Notes: generated from the sequence alone by a model not told the origin. A stretch of DNA of 64,000 nucleotides from JAKALX01 sp964508715 (GCA_964508715.1 CAZDUX010000001.1:324209-388208); one strand, 5' to 3'; positions 1-8,648 are shown, counted from the first letter of the stretch. Program-made: numbers and translations.

Positions 1-1436
1 ACGCGCCGTTCGCGCCCGGTCAGGCTGGCGAGGACGTCTTCGACCTGCTCCCGCAACAGCTGCTGGCTGGCAGCCTCTGCCGGTGCAAGTGCTGACGGGT
101 CCTCGAGGAAATCTCCGAGATGGCTGTCTTCCTCCTCGCCGATGGGTGTCTCGAGCGAAACCGGCTCCTGCGAGACCTTCTGGATCTCACGGATCCGTTC
201 GGGCGTGTAGCCCTGTGAGGCATCGGGCTTCCCGCTCTCGGTCATGCCGCGGGCGATCTCCTCGCTCGTTGGCTCGCGGCCATACTCCTGCACCAGGCGC
301 CGGCTGACGCGGACGAGCTTGTTGATCGTCTCGACCATATGTACCGGGATGCGGATCGTGCGGGCCTGGTCGGCGATCGCCCGGGTAATCGCCTGGCGAA
401 TCCACCAGGTGGCGTACGTGGAGAACTTGTAGCCCTTGCGGTAGTCGAACTTCTCGACCGCACGGATGAGGCCGATGTTCCCTTCCTGGATGAGGTCGAG
501 AAGCGACATGCCCCGGCCGATGTATTTCTTCGCCACCGAGACCACGAGCCGGAGGTTCGCTTCGGTGAGGCGCTTCTCGGCCTTTGCCCCGTTTCGCTTG
601 AGCGTGTCGAAGTGGTACCCGAGCTTCTCCTCGAGTTCCGAGAGCTTCTCGACGAGCCCGTCCACGGGCGGCACGAGTTGATCCTCGCCACCGGCGACTT
701 CACCCATCTGGGAGACGAGATCCGATGTGAGGATATGCGTGATCGTCGAGAGCAGGACGATCTTATGATGTGCCTCGTCTTCCGCCTGCTTGAGCTTGGT
801 GACGATGTGCGCCCGGAAGTCGAGGTCCATCTCGCCGTCGATCAGCCCACGGAACTGGGCATCGGCGATCGTCTCTGAAAGTGACAGGTTCTTGAGTTTC
901 GGTGCTTCAGCGTTTCGCCACTTCGGCGGTCGCATCGTCACGCCGTTTTCATCCTTCTTCGGCGGGACGAGCTTGTCATAGTCGTCGAGGAATCGCCTGG
1001 CCTCCTTGTAGATGGGCAGGAGTTCCGCCCACTCCTCGAGCAGTGTCACGGCGACACGTGCGGCAGATGGCGGGTGGCCATAGCTTTCGACATAGCCGCG
1101 CTCAATCTCCTCCAGGTGGATGCCTTCTTCCATCTGGCGGGCGAGGTGCTTCTCGTCGTCGGCGGTAAGCAGGTAGACTTTCCCGATCTCCCGCAGGTAC
1201 ATGCGGACCGGGTCGTCAATGCCTTCCGATTCCTCGGTCAGCAGGGCGAGGCTGGTGTCTTCTTCTTCTTCTTCATCTTCCGTTTCGACCGTACCGTCTT
1301 CGTCTTCATCGAGGGCCGGTTCGCTGGTGTCGTCCTCGGCCTCGTCTGCCTCGAAGCTCGAGAGGCGACTGAGCACACTGTCGATCATTGCGCCATCGGC
1401 CGAAGTGCGGTGCTCAGTCAGGGTATCGTCAGTCAT
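1..1436 (-). CDS. rpoD: RNA polymerase primary sigma factor RpoD/SigA, 3' end cut off by the window edge
   Basis: Primary sigma-70 factor that directs core RNA polymerase to housekeeping promoters. I translated it by hand on the minus strand because the frame runs off the left edge; about 478 codons are present. It has an acidic Asp/Glu-rich N-terminal segment, then region 1.2 (DDPVRMYLREIGKVYLLT), a sigma-70 non-conserved stretch, region 2 (EANLRLVVSVAKKY, GMSLLDLIQEGNIGLIRAV, YKFSTYATWWIRQAI) and region 3 (ARTIRIPVHMVETINKL). The C-terminal helix-turn-helix of region 4.2 lies outside the window. The ATG at 1436 follows a GGAAAGGA ribosome site. The aromatic TYATWW motif of region 2.3/2.4 identifies a group 1 or close group 2 sigma factor, and the full length with region 1.2 favours RpoD. 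Confidence 0.95.
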   Translation of the reverse strand, partial: MTDDTLTEHRTSADGAMIDSVLSRLSSFEADEAEDDTSEPALDEDEDGTVETEDEEEEEDTSLALLTEESEGIDDPVRMYLREIGKVYLLTADDEKHLARQMEEGIHLEEIERGYVESYGHPPSAARVAVTLLEEWAELLPIYKEARRFLDDYDKLVPPKKDENGVTMRPPKWRNAEAPKLKNLSLSETIADAQFRGLIDGEMDLDFRAHIVTKLKQAEDEAHHKIVLLSTITHILTSDLVSQMGEVAGGEDQLVPPVDGLVEKLSELEEKLGYHFDTLKRNGAKAEKRLTEANLRLVVSVAKKYIGRGMSLLDLIQEGNIGLIRAVEKFDYRKGYKFSTYATWWIRQAITRAIADQARTIRIPVHMVETINKLVRVSRRLVQEYGREPTSEEIARGMTESGKPDASQGYTPERIREIQKVSQEPVSLETPIGEEEDSHLGDFLEDPSALAPAEAASQQLLREQVEDVLASLTGRERR

Positions 1437-1620
1437 GTAAGTCCTTTCCCTCTGGGCGCTCACAGGGTACGAGCGCAAGGCCGAAAAGCGTCGAATAGCG
1501 TTTTGGGCAAACTTCTCCTTTTCCAGTATGGCAAGAGCTTTTCGGGATATCAATCCTCGCGAACGGTTTCTTGACGCTCATTGGCAAAGGCCGGGACATC
1601 CCACCCATGATGTCCGGCGG

Positions 1621-1821
1621 CTATCCTTCTGCAGGTTCGAGCGCGCCGCGTCCCCACTTCACCAGGTAGAGCATCGGCAGGATCCCGACGCTGTTGACGA
1701 GTATCAGCGGCGCGACCCACCGGTACTGGCGGTTCTGGACAGCACGGCGTATGGCGATGGCCTTCCACGCCGCATCCCAGAGAAAGATGACGATACCAAC
1801 AGGCACGCGATTACGTTTCAT
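1621..1821 (-). CDS. DUF5652-like small membrane protein
   Basis: A 66-residue protein starting MKRNRVPVG. It has two hydrophobic segments (roughly residues 6-24 and 35-54) joined by a basic loop. The pattern WDAAWKAIAIRRA...QYRWVAPLILVNSVGILPMLYL matches what I know of the DUF5652 family (a WK..A...A.....W...L..N..GI...YL pattern), which has no assigned function. The ATG at 1821 was chosen over an upstream in-frame ATG because a TACACT -10 box lies six bases before it, so the mRNA is probably leaderless. It is divergent from the TRIC-like gene, with overlapping promoter regions. Confidence 0.7.
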   Translation of the reverse strand: MKRNRVPVGIVIFLWDAAWKAIAIRRAVQNRQYRWVAPLILVNSVGILPMLYLVKWGRGALEPAEG

Positions 1822-1827
1822 CTGCCC

Positions 1828-1833
1828 AGTGTA
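1828..1833 (-). promoter_or_regulatory. -10 box (TACACT) of a probable leaderless transcript
   Basis: TACACT on the minus strand, six bases from the ATG of the DUF5652-like gene. No Shine-Dalgarno sequence fits in that gap. The spacing matches the TANNNT-N6-7-start signature of leaderless genes. Confidence 0.5.
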
Positions 1834-1859
1834 GCGGGACTGAACGCACGTGCCGCTGC

Positions 1860-1865
1860 TACGCT
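1860..1865 (+). promoter_or_regulatory. -10 box (TACGCT) close to the start codon
   Basis: TACGCT ends eight bases before the ATG at 1874 and no purine-rich ribosome site is present. It belongs to the short-leader or leaderless class seen at several genes in this window. Confidence 0.4.
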
Positions 1866-1873
1866 GGCCACAG

Positions 1874-2512
1874 ATGGACCTCAGCGCCGCGACGCTCATT
1901 GGAATCCTGGACCGCATGGGCATCGTCGCCTTCGCGCTGTCGGGCGTTGAACTGGGCGCCCGCCGGCGATTCGACGCCTTTGGCCTCCTCGTGATGGGCG
2001 TCGTTACTGCAACGGGTGGCGGGCTTATCCGCGACGTGATTCTTGGCCGCCGTCCCTACGTCATCGATCGCGAGGATTACCTGCTCTGGGCCATTCTTGC
2101 CACACTGCTCTGGATCCCGGTGGTCTGGCGTGGACGTGTGGCACCGAGGGTACTCCTCCTGCTTGCCGATGCGGCTGGCCTCGGTGCGTTCGCCGCAGCG
2201 GGCGCACTCGCAGCCATTCATGTTGAACTTTCGCTGCCCGATGTCATCCTGATGGCCATCGTGACCGGTGTGGGTGGCGGAGTTGTCCGTGACTTGCTCG
2301 CCGACCGCGTACCGCTCGTCCTCCATTCCGAGGTCAACGCAACAGCCGCGGGGCTCGGCGCGCTGGTCCTCTGGGCCGTCGAACCCTGGTCGAACGGTGC
2401 TGCTGCGATCCTCGGCGCCGGAGTTGCGGCCGCAATTCGCATCGGAACCGTTGCCTTCAACCTCCATCTGCCCGTACCTGCACGGGACCCATTCGATCCA
2501 CCTACCGCCTGA
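1874..2512 (+). CDS. TRIC-type (UPF0126/YicG) cation channel family membrane protein
   Basis: A 212-residue integral membrane protein of the trimeric intracellular cation channel family; bacterial members conduct monovalent cations. Two homologous halves are visible, each with the family's glycine-rich signature: TATGGGLIRDVILGRRP near residue 45 and TGVGGGVVRDLLADRVP near residue 130, with about seven hydrophobic helices. I use the ATG at 1874 (MDLSAATL...FALSGVELGA) rather than an upstream GTG, because it gives the usual family N-terminus. The 3' end overlaps the convergent carboxypeptidase gene by about 11 bases. Confidence 0.88.
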   Translation: MDLSAATLIGILDRMGIVAFALSGVELGARRRFDAFGLLVMGVVTATGGGLIRDVILGRRPYVIDREDYLLWAILATLLWIPVVWRGRVAPRVLLLLADAAGLGAFAAAGALAAIHVELSLPDVILMAIVTGVGGGVVRDLLADRVPLVLHSEVNATAAGLGALVLWAVEPWSNGAAAILGAGVAAAIRIGTVAFNLHLPVPARDPFDPPTA

Positions 2513-3671
2513 TCCGCCAGGAGAGCCCGGGAGAGTCAATGGGCGACGCTGTCACCACGTCCACCTGTACCGCCTGGCTGGCGGTGGAGACGGTGAGTGT
2601 ACCGACCTTCGCTCCCGCAGCGACAGGGGCTTCGAGCGGCTCGAACGTCACCTGTCGCGAAACCGGCGTCCCCGCCCACGTCGTGACCTCCACGTCGCTC
2701 GCCGCGACTGCATCGACGACTGTGCCCCACGCCGACCTGATCGTTCCCACAGGCGCGCCCTTGCTGACAGCTTTCGTAGTAGTCACCCAGGAGGGCGCGG
2801 CCCGGAGCAGGTCGCGGGCGGCCGCGAACACCGTCGCACGGTCAGGTTGCCCGAGGAGCACAGCGACCGCACGCTTTGTCCCGGCTGGCGTTTCGAGGTC
2901 GGCCGCAAATACCAGGCAATCGCCTGCTTCATCCGTCTCGCCGGTCTTGATACCAACGACTCTATCGTCATCGAGGAGGACGTTCGTGTTGTCCACCTCG
3001 CCTGCGACGGGCAGAGTGACCGTCTTCTGCCGCACGATCGCGGCAAACACCGGCTCGCGCATGGCGGCCAGGGCGAGGATGAGCATGTCGGGTGCAGTTG
3101 AGGTCGTCTTCGCGGAGAACCCGGAGGAGTCATCGAAGTGGGTGTGGGCCATGCCCAGGCGGCTCGCCTCGGCATTCATCGCGGCGACGAACGCACCGGC
3201 TGAGCCCATGTCCCACGTGGCAAGAATCTCGGCGAAGTTGTTCGCCGATGGCAGGAGGAGGCCCTGGAGGAGCTGGTATTCAGTCAGCGTCTCTCCTTCA
3301 CGCACGTCGACCGCTGACTCATCGTTCAGGATCGCCTGCTGGTAGCGCTCAACATCGCCCTTTGTAATCGTCACCGTCGGACCTTGCTCACCCGGGCTCA
3401 GAGGGTGATGTTGAAGAATGACGTAGGCAGTCATGATCTTCGTGGTCGAGGCGATCGGCTTCGCGCCAAGCTCACGACCAAACTCAGCCACCTGGCCCAG
3501 GCCTTCGATTGCTAGTGCGCCTTGCCCTGCCGCGGGCCATGGCAACTTGCCCGGAGGTTCTGTGTTCGGTCCTTCTGACGCGACGGTGACCGCCGAGGAG
3601 AGCGGCGGGATTTCCTCCGTATAGCGCGACGCAACGACACCTGCCACGCTCGACAGCGCGATCACGACCAT
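2502..3671 (-). CDS. D-alanyl-D-alanine carboxypeptidase (peptidase S11, low-molecular-weight PBP)
   Basis: Exported serine peptidase that trims the terminal D-Ala from peptidoglycan stem peptides. All three active-site motifs are present: STTK (SxxK, near residue 75), SANN (SxN, near 143) and KTGETDEAGD (KTG, near 244). A C-terminal beta-rich domain typical of DacA/DacF follows. The listed ATG at 3671 gives only a short hydrophobic N-terminus. Reading 17 codons further up to a CTG at 3722, with an AGGA just before it, adds TIGWPLVVVLA and completes a normal membrane anchor, so the true start may be that CTG. It is convergent with, and slightly overlaps, the TRIC-like gene. Confidence 0.93.
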   Translation of the reverse strand: MVVIALSSVAGVVASRYTEEIPPLSSAVTVASEGPNTEPPGKLPWPAAGQGALAIEGLGQVAEFGRELGAKPIASTTKIMTAYVILQHHPLSPGEQGPTVTITKGDVERYQQAILNDESAVDVREGETLTEYQLLQGLLLPSANNFAEILATWDMGSAGAFVAAMNAEASRLGMAHTHFDDSSGFSAKTTSTAPDMLILALAAMREPVFAAIVRQKTVTLPVAGEVDNTNVLLDDDRVVGIKTGETDEAGDCLVFAADLETPAGTKRAVAVLLGQPDRATVFAAARDLLRAAPSWVTTTKAVSKGAPVGTIRSAWGTVVDAVAASDVEVTTWAGTPVSRQVTFEPLEAPVAAGAKVGTLTVSTASQAVQVDVVTASPIDSPGLSWRIRR

Positions 3672-3846
3672 CGCAAGAACGACGACGAGTGGCCAGCCAA
3701 TGGTTGTCCGAGGCGTCTCCAGGGTTCCTCAAGCCTCCGCGAGCTTCCGGTGAGGCCAGCACTCACTCACATGCACCATACCAATGGCGGGTGAACCATT
3801 CGAGCCGGCGAGAAGGCCTTGTTTACGGTCATCGCGCCAGCCGGAG

Positions 3847-4722
3847 CTAATCGATGAGCGAACGAAATCCGTCAATCCCGTGCTCGGGCGGACTCTGCGG
3901 TGACCATTCTGGCCGTGCCCGAAAGAAGCGCTCCTCACCATAGAAGCGTTGTCGGAACTCCTCGGGGATACGTGCAAAGAGGCTGCTCTCTCCAAATTGG
4001 CTGCGGTGCATGCCAGCCGCGGCACGCTTCTCTGCGACCAGGTCGCTGACATCGTGCACCAGGCTTACCGGTGGGTCCGGCTCCTTCATTGCGGCGTCAT
4101 AACGGGCTCGCCGCTCCGGGTCGAGCGGTTCAGGTAGCAGGCCACGACGCTCGAGTTCGAGGTACATCCCCGCGAACCGTTTCATCGTGAACGCCCCCCA
4201 GTAGAGCCGCTTCGCCTGCCACGGATTGCCGCTTTCTGGAAATGCCGCGGGATCCGATGCCTCGGTGAATGCTGCAAGGGTGTGGCGGTGCATGGCGATG
4301 TGATCGGGGTGGCCGTAACCACCGTTCGGGTCCCACGTGAAGATGATGTGGGGCCGAAGCTCCCGGAGCAGGAATACAATCTGTCCGACCACGACCTCCG
4401 CGGGTTGGGCGTGGAGGCAGCGTGGGTCATTGTTCTCCGGCGTGCCTGCCATGCCACTATCGCGGAAAGGGAGAAATCGCACATCCGCGAGTCCGATCTG
4501 CGCCATCGAAGCGCGCAGTTCGAGTTCCCGCACGTACCCCAGGGTCTCAGGTGTTGCCAGTCTTGGGTCGCTGATTTCACCGACTTCCCCGCGGGTTCCG
4601 CAGAGGAGGGTGACCTTCGCTCCTTCGTGGAGAAGCCGGGCGAGCGTCCCGGTTACCTGGCCTTCGTCATCCGGGTGACCATAGGTGGCGAATACACGGA
4701 GACCATCGAGTGAGCCCGGCAT
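3847..4722 (-). CDS. PIG-L/LmbE family zinc-dependent deacetylase
   Basis: A 291-residue member of the PIG-L deacetylase family, which removes acetyl groups from GlcNAc-type substrates (MshB, Mca, BshB, LmbE). The zinc and catalytic signature is GHPDDE near residue 15 (AHPDDE in most members) and the second metal-ligand motif is YGHPDH near 138. A C-terminal extension includes the PPVSLVHDVSDL segment. The start codon overlaps the stop of the enoyl-CoA hydratase homologue (TAATG), so the two are translationally coupled. The substrate cannot be told from sequence; thiol metabolism (mycothiol or bacillithiol type) and conjugate hydrolysis are both possible. Confidence 0.88.
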   Translation of the reverse strand: MPGSLDGLRVFATYGHPDDEGQVTGTLARLLHEGAKVTLLCGTRGEVGEISDPRLATPETLGYVRELELRASMAQIGLADVRFLPFRDSGMAGTPENNDPRCLHAQPAEVVVGQIVFLLRELRPHIIFTWDPNGGYGHPDHIAMHRHTLAAFTEASDPAAFPESGNPWQAKRLYWGAFTMKRFAGMYLELERRGLLPEPLDPERRARYDAAMKEPDPPVSLVHDVSDLVAEKRAAAGMHRSQFGESSLFARIPEEFRQRFYGEERFFRARPEWSPQSPPEHGIDGFRSLID

Positions 4723-5564
4723 TAGTCAATCCCTCGCGCTTCTTGTTCGCCGGCGTAGATCGCATCGCGTGAGCGCCGGAAAGCTTCCCAGCCCTGCTCC
4801 CGAAGGACCCTCAGGTTCGGATCGATTGAGGATCCACGCTGGTCGAGCAAGGCTGCCATGGCTGGATCGGAACGGTAGTCAAGCGACGCCATAAACCCGG
4901 CGACCTCGTAGACGCGGTTCACAAGCAGCTTGTTGCTGCGAACCGCGTGCTGGGGCAGCTTTGCGAGCTTTGTCGCCCACTCCGCGGCAGTGGGGAGCAA
5001 CTGGTCGCCGGGCACAACCTTGTTCACCAGGCCGAGGCGGAGAGCCTCCTGTGCATCGATCCGTTCGCCGAGCATCAGGATCTCCTTGGCCTGCTTGATG
5101 CCCGTTAGGAAGGGAGTCACGAGGATTGGCGGTGCGAAACCGTGGCGAATCTGGAGTTCGCCAAGAACCGCGTCCTCGGCAGCGATGGTGAAGTCGCACA
5201 TACCGACGAGTTCATGCCCCTGGCCCACGGCGTAACCCCGTACTGCCGCGATGACAGGTTTGGGCATCCGCCAGATTGCCAGATTGATATCCATGGCGCT
5301 TGGTGTGGGCAGGTCATCGCCCGGGGGCACTGACTGTATATCGCCGCCCGATGAGAACGCCCGGCCGGCACTAGTGAGGATGACGGACCGTACCTCATCG
5401 TCCGATTCTGCCTGTTCCAGGGCGGCCATCAGGCGTCGCTGGATCGACCAGTTGATGGCATTCAGTACAACGGGCCGGTTGAGGGTGATGACGGCGTAGT
5501 TCTCGTGCTTTTCGAAGAGGACATCGTCGGGAGATGGGGGTGGGATCTCAGGCTGGTCTGCCAC
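4722..5564 (-). CDS. Enoyl-CoA hydratase/isomerase (crotonase) family protein
   Basis: A 280-residue crotonase-fold protein. The oxyanion-hole segments are visible: LTSAGRAFSSGGDI near residue 68 and RGYAVGQGHELVGMCDF near 110. The first glutamate of the hydratase pair is present (HEL). At the second position the usual FGxPE reads LGELQ, so the protonating glutamate appears to be Gln, and true hydratase activity is uncertain; isomerase, hydrolase or decarboxylase chemistry is also known in this superfamily. It is the first gene of a coupled pair with the PIG-L deacetylase. Confidence 0.88.
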   Translation of the reverse strand: MADQPEIPPPSPDDVLFEKHENYAVITLNRPVVLNAINWSIQRRLMAALEQAESDDEVRSVILTSAGRAFSSGGDIQSVPPGDDLPTPSAMDINLAIWRMPKPVIAAVRGYAVGQGHELVGMCDFTIAAEDAVLGELQIRHGFAPPILVTPFLTGIKQAKEILMLGERIDAQEALRLGLVNKVVPGDQLLPTAAEWATKLAKLPQHAVRSNKLLVNRVYEVAGFMASLDYRSDPAMAALLDQRGSSIDPNLRVLREQGWEAFRRSRDAIYAGEQEARGID

Positions 5565-5780
5565 AGGATACTCCGGAGCGTAGCGTTTTCGGTGAGCCTA
5601 CCGGCTGGTGATCCACCCCGCCACTCCCCGGTTTCCGGGGAGATCGTCCATCTCGCAGCAATGGTTGCCTGCTCCGCACCGGGTTTTTGATAGAAGCGAT
5701 CCGTTGAGTGTGTCACAGCAATCGCCTTGGTAGACTTGACGCGCCAGCCGGCCCGATCCGGTGATGGCGCTGGAGACCTC

Positions 5781-6434
5781 ATGTACCGTCGCATCCTCAC
5801 CGGCATCATCGCGCAGGGAAAGACCCGCGATTTCCTTGCGGCCATGCGCGAATCGAGCGAGCACCAGGAAGAGCGCGGTATCCGGGCGCGCACCGCCGTC
5901 TGGGGCGCAATGACGGGTCAAACGAACTCCGTCCTCATCGCCAGCGACTTCAACACGCTCGATGAACTGGAGAAGTTCACCGAACTCGCTACCACCGATG
6001 CGAGCTTCGCCGTGGTCCGCCGGGCGGTACGCTCGCAGATGATCTACGAGGCGTCGAACGTCTCCATCCACCGGCTCGCGTATCACTCCGAGGGAATGAT
6101 ATCGAGCGAGGACGCGACCGCACCCCGCCAGTACATGCGGACGCTCGCTGGTGATGTGCAGCCCGGTCGCCACCGTGAATTCGTCATGTCGATCTCCCAG
6201 GCGCTTGAATACCAGAAAGCGCATGGTATCGCCGCTACCACGAGCGTCTGGTCCGCGATGACCGGCGCGACGAACGCCATCAGTGTGGTTGGGGAGTTCG
6301 ATACGCTTGCCGAACTCGAGAAGTTCGACCACATGGCGGTGCAGGATGAGGAGTTCGCGAAGCTCCGGCGCGGGAGCCGCGAGAGCATGGTATTTCTCAC
6401 GAGCCATGTCCAGCTCATGCGGAATTTGCTATAG
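5781..6434 (+). CDS. Tandem-duplicated NIPSNAP/ABM-like dimeric alpha-beta barrel protein
   Basis: A 217-residue protein made of two clearly homologous halves of about 100 residues. Compare GIRARTAVWGAMTGQTNS with GIAATTSVWSAMTGATNA, and FNTLDELEKFTELA with FDTLAELEKFDHMA. Each half looks like a ferredoxin-like alpha+beta barrel of the ABM/NIPSNAP type; such domains normally dimerise, so the duplication probably makes an intramolecular dimer. The ATG at 5781 was chosen by the repeat boundary (MYRRILTG against QYMRTLAG). A TAGACT -10 box lies about 40 bases upstream. No function can be assigned. A perfect palindrome follows the stop. Confidence 0.75.
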   Translation: MYRRILTGIIAQGKTRDFLAAMRESSEHQEERGIRARTAVWGAMTGQTNSVLIASDFNTLDELEKFTELATTDASFAVVRRAVRSQMIYEASNVSIHRLAYHSEGMISSEDATAPRQYMRTLAGDVQPGRHREFVMSISQALEYQKAHGIAATTSVWSAMTGATNAISVVGEFDTLAELEKFDHMAVQDEEFAKLRRGSRESMVFLTSHVQLMRNLL

Positions 6435-6458
6435 ATTCATGACCCGGAAGAACGCAGA

Positions 6459-6484
6459 AACGGGGTGGCAATTGCCACCCCGTT
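6459..6484. terminator. Bidirectional terminator hairpin between convergent genes
   Basis: A perfect 26-base palindrome (13 bp arms, AACGGGGTGGCAA and its complement) centred between the ABM-like gene and the convergent A-type Fe-S protein gene. Being fully symmetric, it can serve transcripts from both sides. Confidence 0.75.
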
Positions 6485-6508
6485 CATTTCGCAACGAACT
6501 GGAGAACG

Positions 6509-6892
6509 TTAGCAGCAGGAGCGAGGCTGGCCGCTGCCGTCCTCAGTCTGGAAGCTCGAACCGCAGGCACAGCTCTTCACCGCGTTCGGGTTGAAGATGC
6601 TGAAGCCGCTCTTCATGATGTCATCGACATAATCGATCTCGGCACCACTGAGATACTGGGCACTCTCCGGATCGACGAGGATGCGCACGCCAGACTGGTG
6701 CAGAACGATGTCGTCGTCTTCGGCCGAGCGCGCGAGCGCCATGCCATACTGGTAGCCGCTGCAGCCGCCACCCGCGACGAAAACGCGGAGGGCGCCGTCC
6801 GGAAGGTCACGAGCCTGCAGAAGGGCCCTGGCCTTTTCGGCGGCCTTTTCGGTGATGTTGACGAGGACCGGGGCCTCGGGCTGAGTCGTCAT
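6509..6892 (-). CDS. A-type iron-sulfur carrier (IscA/ErpA/HesB family)
   Basis: A 127-residue A-type scaffold or carrier that delivers Fe-S clusters to apoproteins. The three conserved cysteines are present: Cys44 in GGGCSGYQYG, and Cys108 and Cys110 in KSCACGSSF. The C-terminus adds an extra CC pair (RSCC). The ATG at 6892 is chosen because GGGAGG lies just upstream; an ATG four codons earlier is possible. It is divergent from the cysteine desulfurase gene across 134 bases, a natural pairing for cluster assembly. Which A-type subgroup it is cannot be decided here. Confidence 0.93.
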   Translation of the reverse strand: MTTQPEAPVLVNITEKAAEKARALLQARDLPDGALRVFVAGGGCSGYQYGMALARSAEDDDIVLHQSGVRILVDPESAQYLSGAEIDYVDDIMKSGFSIFNPNAVKSCACGSSFQTEDGSGQPRSCC

Positions 6893-7011
6893 CCTGCCTC
6901 CCATGGGCTTGCCAAAATGGTGCCGGCGGGGGTTCCGCTTATTAGCACTGCGAAAAGTATAGCCCGGCGCGAAAAGGCCCGTCCACAGTCTTCTCCCTGA
7001 TAAATCCTTGC

Positions 7012-7017
7012 TACGCT
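7012..7017 (+). promoter_or_regulatory. -10 box (TACGCT) upstream of the cysteine desulfurase gene
   Basis: TACGCT ends nine bases before the ATG at 7027, leaving no room for a normal ribosome site; a short-leader or leaderless transcript is likely. Confidence 0.35.
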
Positions 7018-7026
7018 GGATGTGCG

Positions 7027-8193
7027 ATGGACCGAATCTACCTTGATCACGCTGCCACCACTCGTCCCGACCCACGTGTCGTCGAAGCCATGCTGCCAAT
7101 GTTCTCGACGTACTGGGGCAACCCTTCGAGTATCTATCTCGAGGGCCAGGAAGCACACCGCGCTCTCGACGCTGCGCGCAAACTCTGCGCCGACCTCCTC
7201 GGTGTTCAGCCAAGGGAGATCGTCTTCACCAGCGGTGGAACCGAGTCCGACAACATGGCGATCCGCGGCGCTGCCCTTGCCCAGCGCGCTCGGGGCCGGG
7301 GTGACCATATTGTCACCACCCAGGTCGAGCACCACGCTGTGCTTCACACAGTCGAGCAGCTTGAAAAGGAGGGATTCCGGGCGACCTACTTGCCAGTCGA
7401 TGGTGAGGGTGTGGTCAGCCTCCAGGCACTCGAGGAGGCAGTTGGTCCGGAAACGGTCGTCGTAAGTGTCATGGCAGCGAACAACGAGGTGGGTACCATC
7501 GAACCCATCGCCGAGGTCAGCCGGGTTGCCAAAGCAAAGAACCCCAGGGTTGTCGTCCACACCGATGCCGTCCAGGCAGCGGGCGCCATCGATATCCGCC
7601 CGTCCATCCTTGGCGTCGATCTCCTAAGCCTCGCCGGTCACAAGATCTACGGGCCAAAGGGCGTCGGGCTGCTGTACATCCGGAACCGGACCCCATTCCA
7701 GCCGATGATCCATGGTGGAGGGCAGGAAAAAGACCGGCGCTCGGGCACCGAGAACGTGCCCGGAATCATCGGCCTCGCCGCTGCGATGAAACTCGCATGG
7801 GAAGGAGCAAACGACCGTAACGCCCGCGTTGGAACTCTGCGCGATCGTCTCCTCTACGGCCTCCCGGAGCGGATTCCTGACACGGTCATTACCGGGCCCA
7901 GCAACCCCGAAAAGCGCCTGGCAAACAGCTTCAGCTGCTGTTTTCGAAATGTGGAGGGCGAGAGCGTCCTCCTCGCCCTAGATATGGCCGGCGTAGCCGC
8001 CAGCTCGGGCTCAGCGTGCACAACGGGAGCGCTCGAACCCTCGCATGTCCTCACCGCGATGGGCATCGACCGTGACCTCGCCCACGCGAGCCTGCGCCTC
8101 ACCCTTGGCGCCGAAAACACCGACGCGGAAATCGACCACGTCCTGGAGACCCTCCCGGCCATCGTCGCACGCCTCCGCTCCCTCGCCGGATAG
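7027..8193 (+). CDS. iscS: Cysteine desulfurase (NifS/IscS class)
   Basis: A 388-residue PLP enzyme converting L-cysteine to alanine and a persulfide used for Fe-S clusters and thiolated tRNA. The PLP-binding lysine is Lys206 in LAGHKIYGPKG. The catalytic cysteine is Cys331 in SSGSACTTG; the long loop and following residues fit the group I NifS/IscS class rather than SufS. Other family motifs are YLDHAATT at the N-terminus, TSGGTESDN, EHHAVL and HTDAVQAAG. It is divergent from the A-type carrier. No scaffold IscU or regulator IscR is in the window. NifS and IscS cannot be separated by eye. Confidence 0.95.
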   Translation: MDRIYLDHAATTRPDPRVVEAMLPMFSTYWGNPSSIYLEGQEAHRALDAARKLCADLLGVQPREIVFTSGGTESDNMAIRGAALAQRARGRGDHIVTTQVEHHAVLHTVEQLEKEGFRATYLPVDGEGVVSLQALEEAVGPETVVVSVMAANNEVGTIEPIAEVSRVAKAKNPRVVVHTDAVQAAGAIDIRPSILGVDLLSLAGHKIYGPKGVGLLYIRNRTPFQPMIHGGGQEKDRRSGTENVPGIIGLAAAMKLAWEGANDRNARVGTLRDRLLYGLPERIPDTVITGPSNPEKRLANSFSCCFRNVEGESVLLALDMAGVAASSGSACTTGALEPSHVLTAMGIDRDLAHASLRLTLGAENTDAEIDHVLETLPAIVARLRSLAG

Positions 8194-8313
8194 CTCCACG
8201 AAGGCGCGGAGGTCTCAGGGGATGCACGAGAGACTCGCCGGAAGTCTTCCCGAGTGCGGTGCCAGTTCGCTATCGAGCTTCCGTGGTCCTCGACCATCTC
8301 CGTATTGCTGTGG

Positions 8314-8565
8314 TTACGAAATCCCCTGCTGGGCGAGGAAGTCGAGGATATCCTGGATGGACTTGATGTTCTCCGCGTCGTCGTCGCGGATCTCGAACTC
8401 CGCATCGTCGGCAAATGCTTCTTCGATGGCGATTGTCAGGTCGACGATATCAAGTGAGTCGGCACGAAGGTCATCGACGAGGCTGGCCTCCGCGGTGACC
8501 TCATCCGGGCTGACTTTGAGTTGCTTGACGACGACATCGCGGACGCGCTCGAACGTGGTGGCCAT
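8314..8565 (-). CDS. acpP: Acyl carrier protein
   Basis: An 83-residue acidic carrier of growing acyl chains, modified with 4'-phosphopantetheine at Ser37 in the DSLD motif (DDLRADSLDIVDL). The length and helix pattern are typical. The start is the ATG at 8565 (MATTFERV). It is the last gene of the minus-strand fabD-fabF-fabF-acpP run, about 80 bases after the second ketoacyl synthase. Confidence 0.95.
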   Translation of the reverse strand: MATTFERVRDVVVKQLKVSPDEVTAEASLVDDLRADSLDIVDLTIAIEEAFADDAEFEIRDDDAENIKSIQDILDFLAQQGIS

Positions 8566-8648
8566 GCTGGTTCTCCTGTGGGTACCAAATACGATTGCGG
8601 CACCCCTCTCGAGTGCCACGGAAGCTGAAGAATCCGACCGATGCTAGC

